Source: Fistularia commersonii
Lineage: Eukaryota > Chordata > Actinopteri > Syngnathiformes > Fistulariidae
Length of the DNA stretch: 64,000 bases
Assembly (NCBI GenBank): GCA_037954325.1
Contig: JBBMNZ010000035.1
Location: 4,568,501-4,632,500, forward strand
Direction: 5' to 3'
The translations under genes and the position numbers were made by a program. Under the pieces are notes generated by a model that made no database searches, was not told where the DNA came from, and worked only from the letters and a program-made list of their open reading frames with translations. Of the stretch, positions 1 to 10,200 are shown in pieces (the first letter of the stretch is position 1; the number at the start of each line of letters is the position of its first letter).

Positions 1-1754
1 AAAAAAAAAACAATTTTCTTTTTCTCCTCTTCTTCCCGTCTTGGTCGTCTTTGCTCGGGGCCGTCGGCGGTGACGCCCGCGTCCATGTGACGCCGGCGGG
101 CTTAAAGGCAAAGCTGTGAGGAAACGTGTCGTCTTATTATCTGCTATCAAATCCAAACGGATCAGTCCCGAGTTCCATCAGCGAAAGAAATCCATTCTGG
201 CTCCCGTCCCGGAAGTCTTATGTAAGAATTCCATATATGTATATAAATCTATATTATATGTCACTTTATATAACTGACATTAATGTGGTCCGAGGAAGCC
301 GTTAGCGGTATATTTCTGTAAATCCTGTCATTTTATTTTATTTTTTTTAAGATCCCGTAAGCTCCCGCGGGGCCGAAAAGGGAAAACAAGTGATTAAAAG
401 GGTGTTTTATTTTTGAAAAGCAGTGAGTGGCGAAAAGGGCGCGGGATTTCTTGATATGGAGGGTTTTTTTTTCTGCATTCGGAGCCAAAACTATTTATTT
501 ATTTGTCCATTTAACAAAAAAAAAGGATCAAATTGCACGCACCCAGATGTAAATCCCTTCACACACCTCTTCATTAATTTATCCCCCTGTGTGTTTTGCA
601 TCGTAATCCCAATCCCCCGGGGACGTCATGGCCACCGCTCCCCCAAAGGCCCTGCTGTCGACGAGGCCTGACGATGATGTAACTCCCGTCATGAATAACT
701 TTAAGAATTTTTTTTTAATCAATGTTGTTCGGAATGTGTAATAAGGGTGTTATAAATGCTTTATTACACAACAAAAACCTTATGGGCTGTAATTAAGCAT
801 CAGCGGAAGTTCAGGGTCATCCGGGTCATGACCCTACCAAACAATAATAATGATCGTAATGACAGTGGTGGTAATAGTAATAATAACAATAATAACAACA
901 ATAATGAAAAATTAATAAATAGGTCCAACAGGATGAAGGGTTTGTTAAGCGGCGCCCCACCCGAGTGCATCATGGAAATAATAACAGGCTTTTAATAAAA
1001 CCTTTTTTAATTTAATTTCATACCTGCACTTGGGTTTGCAGTTTCTTTTTTTACATTCTGAGATTCCTTTTTTTTAACAACGTTAATAGACTTTATTCAT
1101 TTAAAGTTTAAATTAATGTATGTTTTCTTATTCTTATCCTGAAAAAGCCATTTGAGGACTTTAAATTTTCATTTATCATTTTTTTTTGTTCATTCACCCA
1201 TTATCTATATCTGCACTCAGGGTTGCAATAATTTTTTTTTTTTTTTTTTTTCTAATTCTGAGATTCCTTTTTGATAAAAATAGACACTTTTTAATTTAAA
1301 GTCTTTTATGCATGTTTTGATAAACCTCACCCTGAAAAAGCCATTTTGGGAGGTTAAATTTTCATTTACATTTTTTTCATTTGCCCATTATCTACACCTG
1401 CAGAGTTGTTTGATGTTTTTTTTTATTTCTTTAACACGAATTTCAAAATCATGCCATGACTCTCCATTGGAGAATTATTGATTATCAATTGTCAACAGCC
1501 GGATGGGTGGTGGTGAGTATGTAAAGGTTAAGCCCAAAAACATAAATATCCAAAAAGAAGGGTCAATATCAAGCCACGAATGGCCATTTGGTGATTAATT
1601 AATTATCAATTGTGATTAGGTTGATAATTTTGGCGAGAAATTAACTTATTAAAAGTGATAGATTTGTATAAAAATAAAATAACGGTGTTCATTTTGTCTT
1701 TCATCTGAGTTTTAAATATTGTAAATATTTCCCTTTCTCTTATTTCTTCGTATT
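1..1754. other. AT-rich non-coding flank upstream of gsg1l
   Basis: No gene is recognised here. The open frames are short and biased by homopolymers. The first 120 bases are GC-richer and could belong to a neighbouring transcription unit outside the window, but no splice site or domain supports that. An AAT/AAC-rich low-complexity run lies at about 840-910. The tandem repeat at 1,020-1,415 is listed separately. Confidence 0.6.
1020..1415. repeat. Diverged AT-rich tandem repeat, upstream block
   Basis: Two units and part of a third, period about 180-190 bp. Landmarks recur in the same order: a CTGCACT...GGGTTTGCAG box (about 1,025 and 1,210), a T-run, TTCTGAGATTCC (about 1,057 and 1,255), a TTTAAAGT box, and CCTGAAAAAGCCATTT (about 1,137 and 1,326). 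The same landmarks reappear inside gsg1l intron 1, so exon 1 lies between two blocks of one repeat family. Confidence 0.7.
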
Positions 1755-2012
1755 TTGGGCAAGTATTTGCCCCCCCCACGCAGATGCACCATGTGGGGAA
1801 AAAAAAAAAATCAATCAATCAATGATTTTGAATCGATCACTTTTTGTTGGACGGGAGGAGGAGCAACGAGAAGATCCGCCAGTGGGATGTGCGGGGACAA
1901 ATCCTCGGTCCACGTGACCCGTCCCGCCTCCCGCAACGCCGCGCGCTCGCCCGCGGCGCGGATCCACGCAGTCCGAGGGTCGCGTCCGTGGAAGTTGGCG
2001 ACCCACTCCCCC

Positions 2013-2313
2013 ATGAAGACGTCGGGCAGATGCCGGAGCCTCCTGTCGGTCGGCCTGAACTTTCTGGCCCTGCTCTTCTCCATCACCGCCTTCATCACCA
2101 CGTACTGGTGCGTGGGTACGCAACGCGTGGCCAAGCCCAAGTGCAGCAAGTTGCGGACCCACCAGTGCATCGACTACGGCGTGAACGAGACCGACCCCAA
2201 CAAGGTGGTCTACAGCTGGGAGACCGGGGACGACCGCTTCCTCTTCCGACAGTTCCACACCGGCATCTGGTTCTCCTGCGAGGAGAACATCCACGACGAA
2301 AGTAAGCGCGCCC

Positions 2314-2361
<48 letters not shown>

Positions 2362-5300
2362 AATCCATTTTTTTTATCAACTTTTAATGATCCGTCTCAA
2401 TCTGAGGTCATTTATTTTTATTTATTTTCACAATTCCCATTCCTCAAGAGCCATTTGTGTTTTTTTTTTTTCATTTTTATATATAGTTTTTTCATTCATT
2501 CATTCATTCATTTATTTATTTTTTGCACATCCAGGGTTGTAGATTGTTTTTTTATTATTTAAATCCATTTACTCTGATTAACTTTCAATTTGATTGACTG
2601 TCTGAATCTGATCTAATTTTTCAACAATTCTTTCATTTTTTGTTTTATTCTTTTTTAAATCCATTTGCTTTTATTCACTTTCAATGAACTTTTGAATCCG
2701 AAGTCATTCATTTTCTTAATTCTCTCATCATCTTTACCTCCACTCAGGGCTGTAGATTTTTTTTTTAATTCTGATGTTCCTTTTTAATAATCCATTTATT
2801 TTTATTAGCTTTCAATGGACTTTCTGAATATAAAGTAATTTATTTTCTTAATTCTCATCCCACAAAAGCCATTTGTGGATTTTAAAATGTATACATATTC
2901 AGGGTTGCAGAGTTTTTTATAATTTTATTTACATTCATTTTATTAACTTCCATCAGACTTTATGAATTTGTCATTAATGTATTTAATTTTTTGACATTCC
3001 TATCCCACAAAAGCCATTGGTGGATTTTATTTATATATTCATATATATCCATTAATTAATTCATTCATCTCTACCTGCACTCTGTAACACATTTATTTAT
3101 TTTTTAATGATTTAAAGATAATTTCAAAATCCTGTCATGGGTTATTTATTGAGGCTCAAAAATCGATAAAAATTAAAAAAAAAAAAATCATTATCCAGCA
3201 ATAACCTACAGTACAGTTTCCCAATCTTTTTGATAAGCCGTTATTAGTAACCTGTTGGCGGCATCAGGAGGGTGGTGGCAGGTGTGTGTGTGTGTTTGGG
3301 TGGTGTTAGGAGGTCATGTGAAGTTTAGACCCAGACCCGACGTGTTATAGACGGCCAGATTAGTCCTAATTCCAGGAATTAAACATCCGTCCATCAGCTG
3401 ACGTCCACATGCTAACTCTGCTACTCATATGCTAACTGTGCTACGTATATATATAGGTGTAGCACATAGCAGCTATAGCACATAGCAGTTATAGAAATGT
3501 CCCCCCACCCCAACCTCATCCATCACACACACACACACACACACACACACATAAATTATTGGCGTGCCAGCTAGCATGTCCGTCTCATCAAGTGGCTGTG
3601 CGATGGAGGGGATGGTGTTGATGGGGTGGGGGTGGGACTGGGAGTGGGATGGGCAAGAGCCAGCTTGAGTTAATAAGGATTATGTAATGGGGTGTGAAGG
3701 GGGTGGAGGGTTGTGGGGGGGCGGGAGCGGTGGCGGCGGCGGTGGGGGAGGGGGTCTTGATGAGTTTTTCCTCAAAACAGCTGTTGCCACCCGCCTCCCA
3801 CCTGATTAAACCGCACCGCTTACAACAAATCCTGCACGGCGGCCGGCAGATGACAAGGGTGGGGGAATCATCTGCAAGAAGGCGTGGGGTCAAAGGTCAA
3901 GGGTCACCCACCTAAACTGGCACGTGGTGTCGTTTCACGAGCGGCGTGTTTGTGGGCGGCGTGGAAATCACGAACTTCTACGCCGCCGTTTGTAATGTCA
4001 GACCCTCCATTCACCTCAGTCGTCGTGCGACGGAGAAAACGATGAAAGTCATGTTTGTGTTCGTCGCCGTGGTAATAACAAAAGGCTTCTTTTGCCCACG
4101 CTAGGTGAGAGGTGCCGCAGCTTCATCGACTTGGCTCCGCCGTCGGAGAAAGGTGAGTGTGTGTGTGTGTGAGATGGCACTTCCTGCGTCTCCCCTGCTA
4201 CTTCCTGTTTGTAAAAATGCAGCGTGCGCCGCGTCGACGCGCATTTGTAAATACCCGGCGCCGCGCCCGTGAATCGGCGGTGTCCCGAGGTCTTCCGGGC
4301 TTAGAACAGAGTGGTTGTCGTGGTTACGCGGTCGGTTCAGTGTCTCTACAAACAAAACCAAAGTGATAATTGAAAAAAACGGCAGTGTGGGGAATATCAT
4401 TTTGGAAAGGCAAAAACGGAAGATGAGGATGACGGTTCCTTCGCTGTCGGTGAGAGTTGCTCGGCCAAGGACGTCGCTCCATATGCCGTCACTTCCTTTC
4501 TGTTGCTAAGAGACGGATCGGGACGCTGTCTTGCAGGGATGCTCTGGTTGTCGCTGGTGTCCGAGATGCTCTACATCGTCCTGCTGGTTGTGGGCTTCAG
4601 TCTCATGTGTTTGGAGCTGGTGCACTCCAGCAACGTCATCGACGGCCTCAAGCTCAACGCCTTCGCCGCCGTCTTCACCGTGCTCTCAGGTGCGAGATCC
4701 TCCCTTCAAGCCCCGTCGGGGACATTCTCATACGAGATATTACGTCTAGAAACGAGCAGATTGCTGACTGATTAGCCAAAAAAATTAGGCTAAAAATTCA
4801 AACCGCTGCCAAAATAAATGAGCAAGAATTCACCCAAAAATTTTCAAAAATAATTGACCCAAATTAGCCAAAAAAATGTGGATAAACCAGACTATTTCTT
4901 TCAAATAAAAAAAAAAAAAAAAACAAACAACCTCAACAGATTATTTCCAAAGTAATAAGGTGATATGCTGGTCGGCCCTGCGGATCATCTTCTTGTCTTC
5001 GGGTGTCAGGTCTCCTCGGCATGGTGGCCCATGTGATGTACACGCAGGTCTTCCAGGTCACCGTCAGCCTGGGCCCGCCCGACTGGAGGCCCTACAACTG
5101 GGACTACGGCTGGTCCTTCTGGTACGTCCCTCCACCTCCATGCAGAAACATTCACCCCTTCATATAGACACACAAGCATTCGCTCGCTCTTTCACACATC
5201 GGTTCCAAATTCGAGTTTCTGATTAACCTCCTGCACGTTTTTGGGTGTGCGTTGAGAAGCTGGCGTTCGGGGAAAGCCCCCCTCCCCCTCGTGGGAATCA

Positions 5301-6123
5301 AACCGGGGACCTTCTTGCAGCGAGGTTAGCAGAAGCGCTAACCGCCGCGCCACCCAAAACAAACAAAAACGAACAAACGGGATTCAATTTGTCAGGGCAG
5401 AACAGCTGGTCGTATTACTTCTCACCTCCGTGCAGCTTTAGCATGCGCGCATGTGTGTGTGTGATGGGGAAAAAAAAAAAAAAAAAGAGCCCAAATCTCT
5501 CGTGTTACGCGGGATTAGGCTTTGGTGTTTCAGGCGTGATTGGGATTGCATAAGGGGGATAATATTTTCGCTCTTTTACAATATGCGCGGTGTGCAGAAT
5601 TTAAAAAAAGACACGGTTTCACGGGTTAAACCGTTATCGTCCTTTTGGGGGACGACCTGCGTACGTGACATGATAATTTGATTCTCTGACCTCATCCTCC
5701 TCCTCCCACATGGAAGCAGAGCGGCCTAAAGGGATTGACATTAATCTGGGAAAACAGAGGGACGGGGGGGCGCTCGCCACTTTCCCCCCCCCCGGATCTA
5801 ACGCCATGTTGGTTCCCCCCCTGCGCAGCATGGCGTGGGCGTCCTTCACCTGCTGCATGGGGGCGTCCGTCACCACCCTCAACTCCTACACCAAGACCGT
5901 CATCGAGTTTCGCCACAAGCGCAAGACCTTCGAGCAGAGCATCCGGGAGGAGGAGGCGCGCGAGGCCTTCGGGTACTTCCGGGAACGCTCCGTGCACGCC
6001 GTCTCCAAGGCGCTGGAGGTTTACTCCAGCCAGAGCGTGACAGGCGGCAGGAAAACCCCCCTGCCAGCAACCCCCTTGGACCTGAGCGACGTTCAGGGGT
6101 CTCTGGAGGAGGAGCAGTGCTGA
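2013..6123 (+). CDS. gsg1l: Germ cell-specific gene 1-like protein (AMPA receptor auxiliary subunit)
   Basis: Five coding exons read from splice sites and phase: 2013-2301, 4105-4152, 4537-4689, 5010-5121, 5829-6123 (897 nt, 298 aa). GSG1L is a four-helix PMP22/claudin-fold membrane protein that associates with AMPA-type glutamate receptors and slows their recovery from desensitisation (family knowledge). Exon 1 gives the start MKTSGRCRSLL, the first membrane segment (about residues 10-30, LNFLALLFSITAF) and the extracellular loop with YSWETGDDRFLF and FHTGIWFSCEE. Exon 3 holds the second helix (LYIVLLVVGFSLMCLEL), exon 4 the third (LLGMVAHVMYTQVF) and exon 5 the fourth plus the juxtamembrane FRHKRKTFEQ. 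The start at 2013 was chosen because MKTS begins the family; in-frame ATGs upstream encode nothing conserved. The C-terminal tail after about residue 235 differs from what I recall of mammalian GSG1L. The paralogue gsg1l2 is a less likely alternative. Confidence 0.9.
2315..2361 (+). repeat. (GT)n microsatellite just after the gsg1l exon 1 donor
   Basis: About 22 GT units begin 14 bases after the exon 1 splice donor GTAAGC at 2302. Confidence 0.9.
2395..3110. repeat. Diverged AT-rich tandem repeat, intron 1 block
   Basis: Four or more units, period roughly 140-210 bp, with the same landmarks as the 1,020-1,415 block: CAGGGTTGTAG or CAGGGTTGCAG boxes (about 2,532, 2,746, 2,902), TTTCAATGGACTTTCTGAAT-like boxes, and CCCACAAAAGCCATTTGTGG (about 2,858, variant at about 3,003), which is nearly palindromic. 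Long T/A runs separate the boxes. The ORFs that overlap it are artefacts of simple sequence. Confidence 0.7.
3111..4104. other. gsg1l intron 1, remainder
   Basis: No exon is recognised. It contains a short inverted repeat built from GCTAAC/GTAGCAC words (about 3,425-3,490), a (CA)n tract at 3,524-3,551 and a G-rich segment at 3,600-3,760. Confidence 0.6.
5160..5370 (-). repeat. tRNA-like dispersed short repeat in gsg1l intron 4
   Basis: Read on the minus strand it begins GGGTGGCGCGGCGGTTAGCG, then GCAAGAAGGTCCCCGGTTTG with a Pol III B-box-like GGTTTGATTCC, and continues to an AATCAGAAACTCGAATTTGG segment. This layout matches a very common teleost interspersed repeat with tRNA-like A/B boxes. 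The family name cannot be fixed without a repeat library. Confidence 0.6.
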
Positions 6124-6190
6124 GGGGGGATCCGGGTCGCTTTACCCGTCCCTGTCAAACTCTGCCTTAAAAATCCCCCCCGCCACCCGC

Positions 6191-6220
6191 TCTCACACAC
6201 ACACACACACACACACACAG
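6191..6220 (+). repeat. (CA)n microsatellite in gsg1l 3' UTR
   Basis: About 14 CA units, about 70 bases after the gsg1l stop codon. Confidence 0.85.
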
Positions 6221-6302
6221 TCCCCACCACCCCAACCCCACCCGAGTGGTCTCACTCAACTTCCATTGTACACATTGTAGATTTAAAAACACACTCGCGT
6301 GG

Positions 6303-6308
6303 AATAAA
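6303..6308 (+). terminator. gsg1l: gsg1l proximal polyadenylation signal
   Basis: AATAAA lies 180 bases after the stop codon, in the order expected for a short 3' UTR. A second AATAAA at 6,793-6,798 could give a longer 3' UTR. Confidence 0.55.
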
Positions 6309-6792
6309 ACCCCTGTTAAATAGGTGTCACGCTATCTAAGGACTTCAGAACTTTGCGTTGGCACTCGGAATCAATTTTTTTTTTGAAGAAGAAGAAGAAG
6401 ATCGGAAGTGGTTCCAACCTGACGCTGTGTTTGAGGAAAAAGGACAGGGGAAGACTTTCTCACATTCACAAAGGGGAAAGAAATCCTTTTTAATAACCAA
6501 TCAGATTGAAGGATCACGTGATGAGAGAGCGACCGTCGAAATGGTTCAGTCCGCCAAACCTGTGCCTACGGAGATCGCTTATATTGCTGTAAATACATCT
6601 TGGGTGTGATCGGTGTCTGTGCGTGAAGATGTTCTCATCTTCCTCCTGGATGTTCACTGTTCTGTTCCCGTTTTCATGAACTGCCTCAAAAAAAAAAAAG
6701 GAAAAAAAAGCGGGAATCGGAGGGAGTGATCATGTCTATTCGATGTTTTCTGGTGTGTTTTTAATTAATTTTTTTTGCTTCGATTCAAAGAC

Positions 6793-6798
6793 AATAAA
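6793..6798 (+). terminator. gsg1l: gsg1l distal polyadenylation signal
   Basis: AATAAA, followed by a GT-containing stretch within 40 bases. gsg1l and the minus-strand tmc5 converge here: only about 410 bases separate this signal from the tmc5 stop codon at 7,211. Confidence 0.5.
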
Positions 6799-7210
6799 TA
6801 CTGAATCCTGTGACTGGAATTGTAATTCCACACACCACCAGAGGGGGGCAGTGTTGAACTGGCTACCAGACCACTCCTTCCCTCCTGAGCGGAGCAGCCG
6901 TGTGATATTTCGGTAGCCTTTTTAACACTTGCCTGTTTTCGGCTACGAAATTCTGCTATAAAAAGTGATTTCTAAACCGACGAAACACCAGGCAGGGGGG
7001 AATTTTCCTGAAATTCATTTTCTCTATTTACAACATGGCTTTTGATGGCACGTGAAATCCTCCATAATCAAATCATATGTGATATTGAAGTTCCTGGTGT
7101 AGAGAGGTGAACCTGCACACTCGGGTTGTTTTTTTTCTCCCTTTTTCATAGAAAAAGGACTCGCAGACTCACTGAGTGATGCCGAGGTCTGAGCGAAAGC
7201 CCTTTTTTGT

Positions 7211-10200
7211 TCAGTAGCCGTCGTCGTACTCGTTCTGGGCCTGCTGTCGGGCCAGCATGGCCTGGATGAGCGCGCTGGAGCTCGGAGGAGCCGCCCGCTG
7301 CCGCTCCTCTTCCTCCGCCCTCCGTCGGGCTTGCATGACTTGCATCATGACGCTGGACGCCGAAGACGGCGGGTCGTCCGGGCCCTGCGCCGCGACGTCC
7401 TCCGCCCTCCGTCTCGCTTCCATCGCCTGCGTGAAAGCGTCGCCTTCGGCGGGGTACCGAGGGGGCTGCGCTACGGCGCGGTGCCCGTCCCACTCGTGAT
7501 CCGCGGCCATCTGGTGCGAATCGGCGTCCTGTCGCTCGGCCCTCTGACGGGCCATCAGGGCCCGCATCACGGCGTCAGAGCTGGAGATGTCCAAAGGGAC
7601 GGGCACTCCGCCCGAGCTCCGTCCCCCCTCCTTTTCTTCAAACAACTGGCGGGCGAGCAGCGCCTGAACCATGGCATTTGAGTTGGACTGACCGCCTGAG
7701 GGAGGGTCATCTGAATGCCGCCTAGTTTGCTGCAACACACACACACACACACACACATGGGATTGATACAAAAATACAAGAATCAAATCCCTGTATAAAC
7801 ACAAAACACACCTTATTCTGATTCTTTTGCTTGGGTACTTTTTTCGGTTGTAGTTTCTGCATGTTCTGGAGCTTCTCCAGCAGGAAGGTCTTGTCTTTCC
7901 CCTCCTAGTGAGGAAAAAAAGAAACCAGATATAAAAAAAAAACAAAAAACGCACTCTTACTGAAACACGCACGAGCATACACACTCACGTTGACAATCTG
8001 TTGTCTCAGTAGGCTGATAAGCAGCTTGCGGCCTTGAGTGACTTGCCAGAAGATGTAAATAATGACTCTGAGCAGAAAAAAAAAGGTGAAGGTCAACAAA
8101 GCGGTGCGTTCATTTGCACAAAAGCAGACGTATGAAGCTTTTGACTCGCGTTTTTAAATCCATTTTAATTGCCTGGTGAACGTCAATCAAATCGCTGAAG
8201 TGTTTAGTTCCACTCACAGGGCGATGACCGTGCACAGGAAGTAGAAGATTTCACTTCTGACGACGTGGCGGTAGATCCAGATCACCCAGTCGGAGCCCGG
8301 TACATCCTCCAGACCGCCGATCCAGACTTCCACCACGCCGAAGGTGCTGTTGAGGCCTCGGAAAGGACCGCAGTGGCGGGAGGGGGTCAAACTACGGAGC
8401 GGTAAAACACACCACGCTAGATGAGAAAGCAATACTTCATTCATGCGGCGGGACACTTTGATTTTCTCGTTCTGCGTTTTTCTATATTTTAATCGAGCGC
8501 GCAGCGCTTTACCCTCCCTTATTAGCATTGGCAGCTAAGGTGGCCCTTGAGCAAGGCACTCAAAAACCCCAGGGTTTTGTCCCCATACCTCCAGGCGGTG
8601 TACCCGACCATCGACAGGGCTCCCACGAAGAAAGGGAAAAAGAGGAGGGCGATGAAGATGGTTTGCATCTGCGCCGCCCTGCCTGTCCGCCGTGGGGGCT
8701 GGCAGTTCCGCATCAGGCTGACCTGGTGACAAACACACATGGCACGCAAACGATCTCATATCATCCTCCTTGTTATGTAAAAAAATATCACATTTCAGAA
8801 AAAAAAAAAAAAAAAAGCGCGGGTAATTCCAGCCGGCGTGTCACTTGGTTTTTCCCCTCCGTGGGGGAACGCCTTTCCATTCAGAGATGCTCCGCCGCTC
8901 ATTCAGGGCCTTCATAAAACATTCACCGGTGCCAGGATCAGCCCGGGTCCAATTACCACCCGTACCAAACTCATTTACTTCCCCGGCATTGATCAACCTT
9001 GGCTGGAACAATGAAACGTGAGTGGTTTAGTCCATAAATCCAGCAACAGGGCCCGTCAACTCCAGAACACAAAACAAAGCAATCAGTCAGTGTGATGGAG
9101 TGTTTTGAAGTAATTATTCGGCTACACAAATGCGGCAACCCGAGCATTTCGGAGTTTATAGAGCGACTCAGGCAGAAACAGTGTCCTGACCCTGTGCGCT
9201 GGAGCTGCAGCTCTGGCTTAAAAAGTCGCCCAGATGTTTGAAACCGAGTACCTTCTTCAGGTAGAAGAGGATTAAAAACTTGAGGATCTGGATGCAAGGC
9301 AGCAGTGGGGAAAAGTAGATCCCAATCCTGTGGAGAGAAAACACAGAGTTGATTTCACTGCCATTGACAAAAGAGATAACTGGTGGAAATTAAGAGGATT
9401 GCACCAATTTTTGGAGGGAACTTGATGGTGAAATGAAAAGATGACTTCCTTTTTTTATATATACTCCTTTTTGTGTGCATTACAAAGCTAAACTCAGTGG
9501 TTCGCTGAGAACAATAATTCACAGAATGTGGAATTTGCTCAAGTAACTAAGTAACCCCTCAAACCAAGTTATATCCTTTTTTGTAAAATAAATATAAACA
9601 TTATATATATATATATATATATTCTATTAGATTATTATTATATTTTTCATGATATATAGTCTATTAAAGGCGGGTGAATTATTTGGGCAGAAGTCTTGCA
9701 ATATTATTTTCCAACACTAGATGTCGCTGTCGAGCCGAGTAGAAGCGCGTCCCGGCCAAATAGCGTCCGAATGAACGCTGCGCTTGAGCTCAAGCTGAAA
9801 ACCGTGTGTTCCTTTGCTGTCTCACGCGTCGAAATACAACGTGAAATTGTAAATATAGTTTCCGCGTATTTTTCAGATGTGAAAAGACCGTCCTGTTCAT
9901 CAATGTGTGAAAAAGGTGGTCGAAAATGAGTTGTTTTAAAGCTGTTTTGAATCCATGAATCAGGCTAGCTGCTAGCTTCATTAGCATTGACGACGGGGCA
10001 CATGCTAGCTGCTAGCAAGTGCCCCGTCGTCAATGCTAATAAACCTAGCATGTAGTCCCACTTATAATAATGTATTTACAAGAACTTAAGTTCTATTTTC
10101 TACACGTAACAAAGTATTTTTCTTTTTATTTGCTCTTTGAAAATGTAACCAGTATGTTTTGTCGTTATTCAGCCATAGTCTCAGCAATGGCAATAGCCAA

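Noticed and set aside
1811..2363. Minus-strand ORFs opposite gsg1l exon 1
   Set aside because: Shadows of GC-rich coding sequence and the (CA)n tract; no domain.
1755..2387. A 210-codon frame that begins upstream of gsg1l exon 1
   Set aside because: It contains the true start (2013) but its upstream codons show no conservation I recognise, and its end is read-through into intron (GT)n.
6836..6852. CTCF-like CCACCAGAGGGGGGCAG between gsg1l and tmc5
   Set aside because: One or two extra G bases break the core spacing; too weak to list as a site.
7257..7681. Plus-strand ORFs over the tmc5 last exon
   Set aside because: Antisense shadows of the real tmc5 exon.
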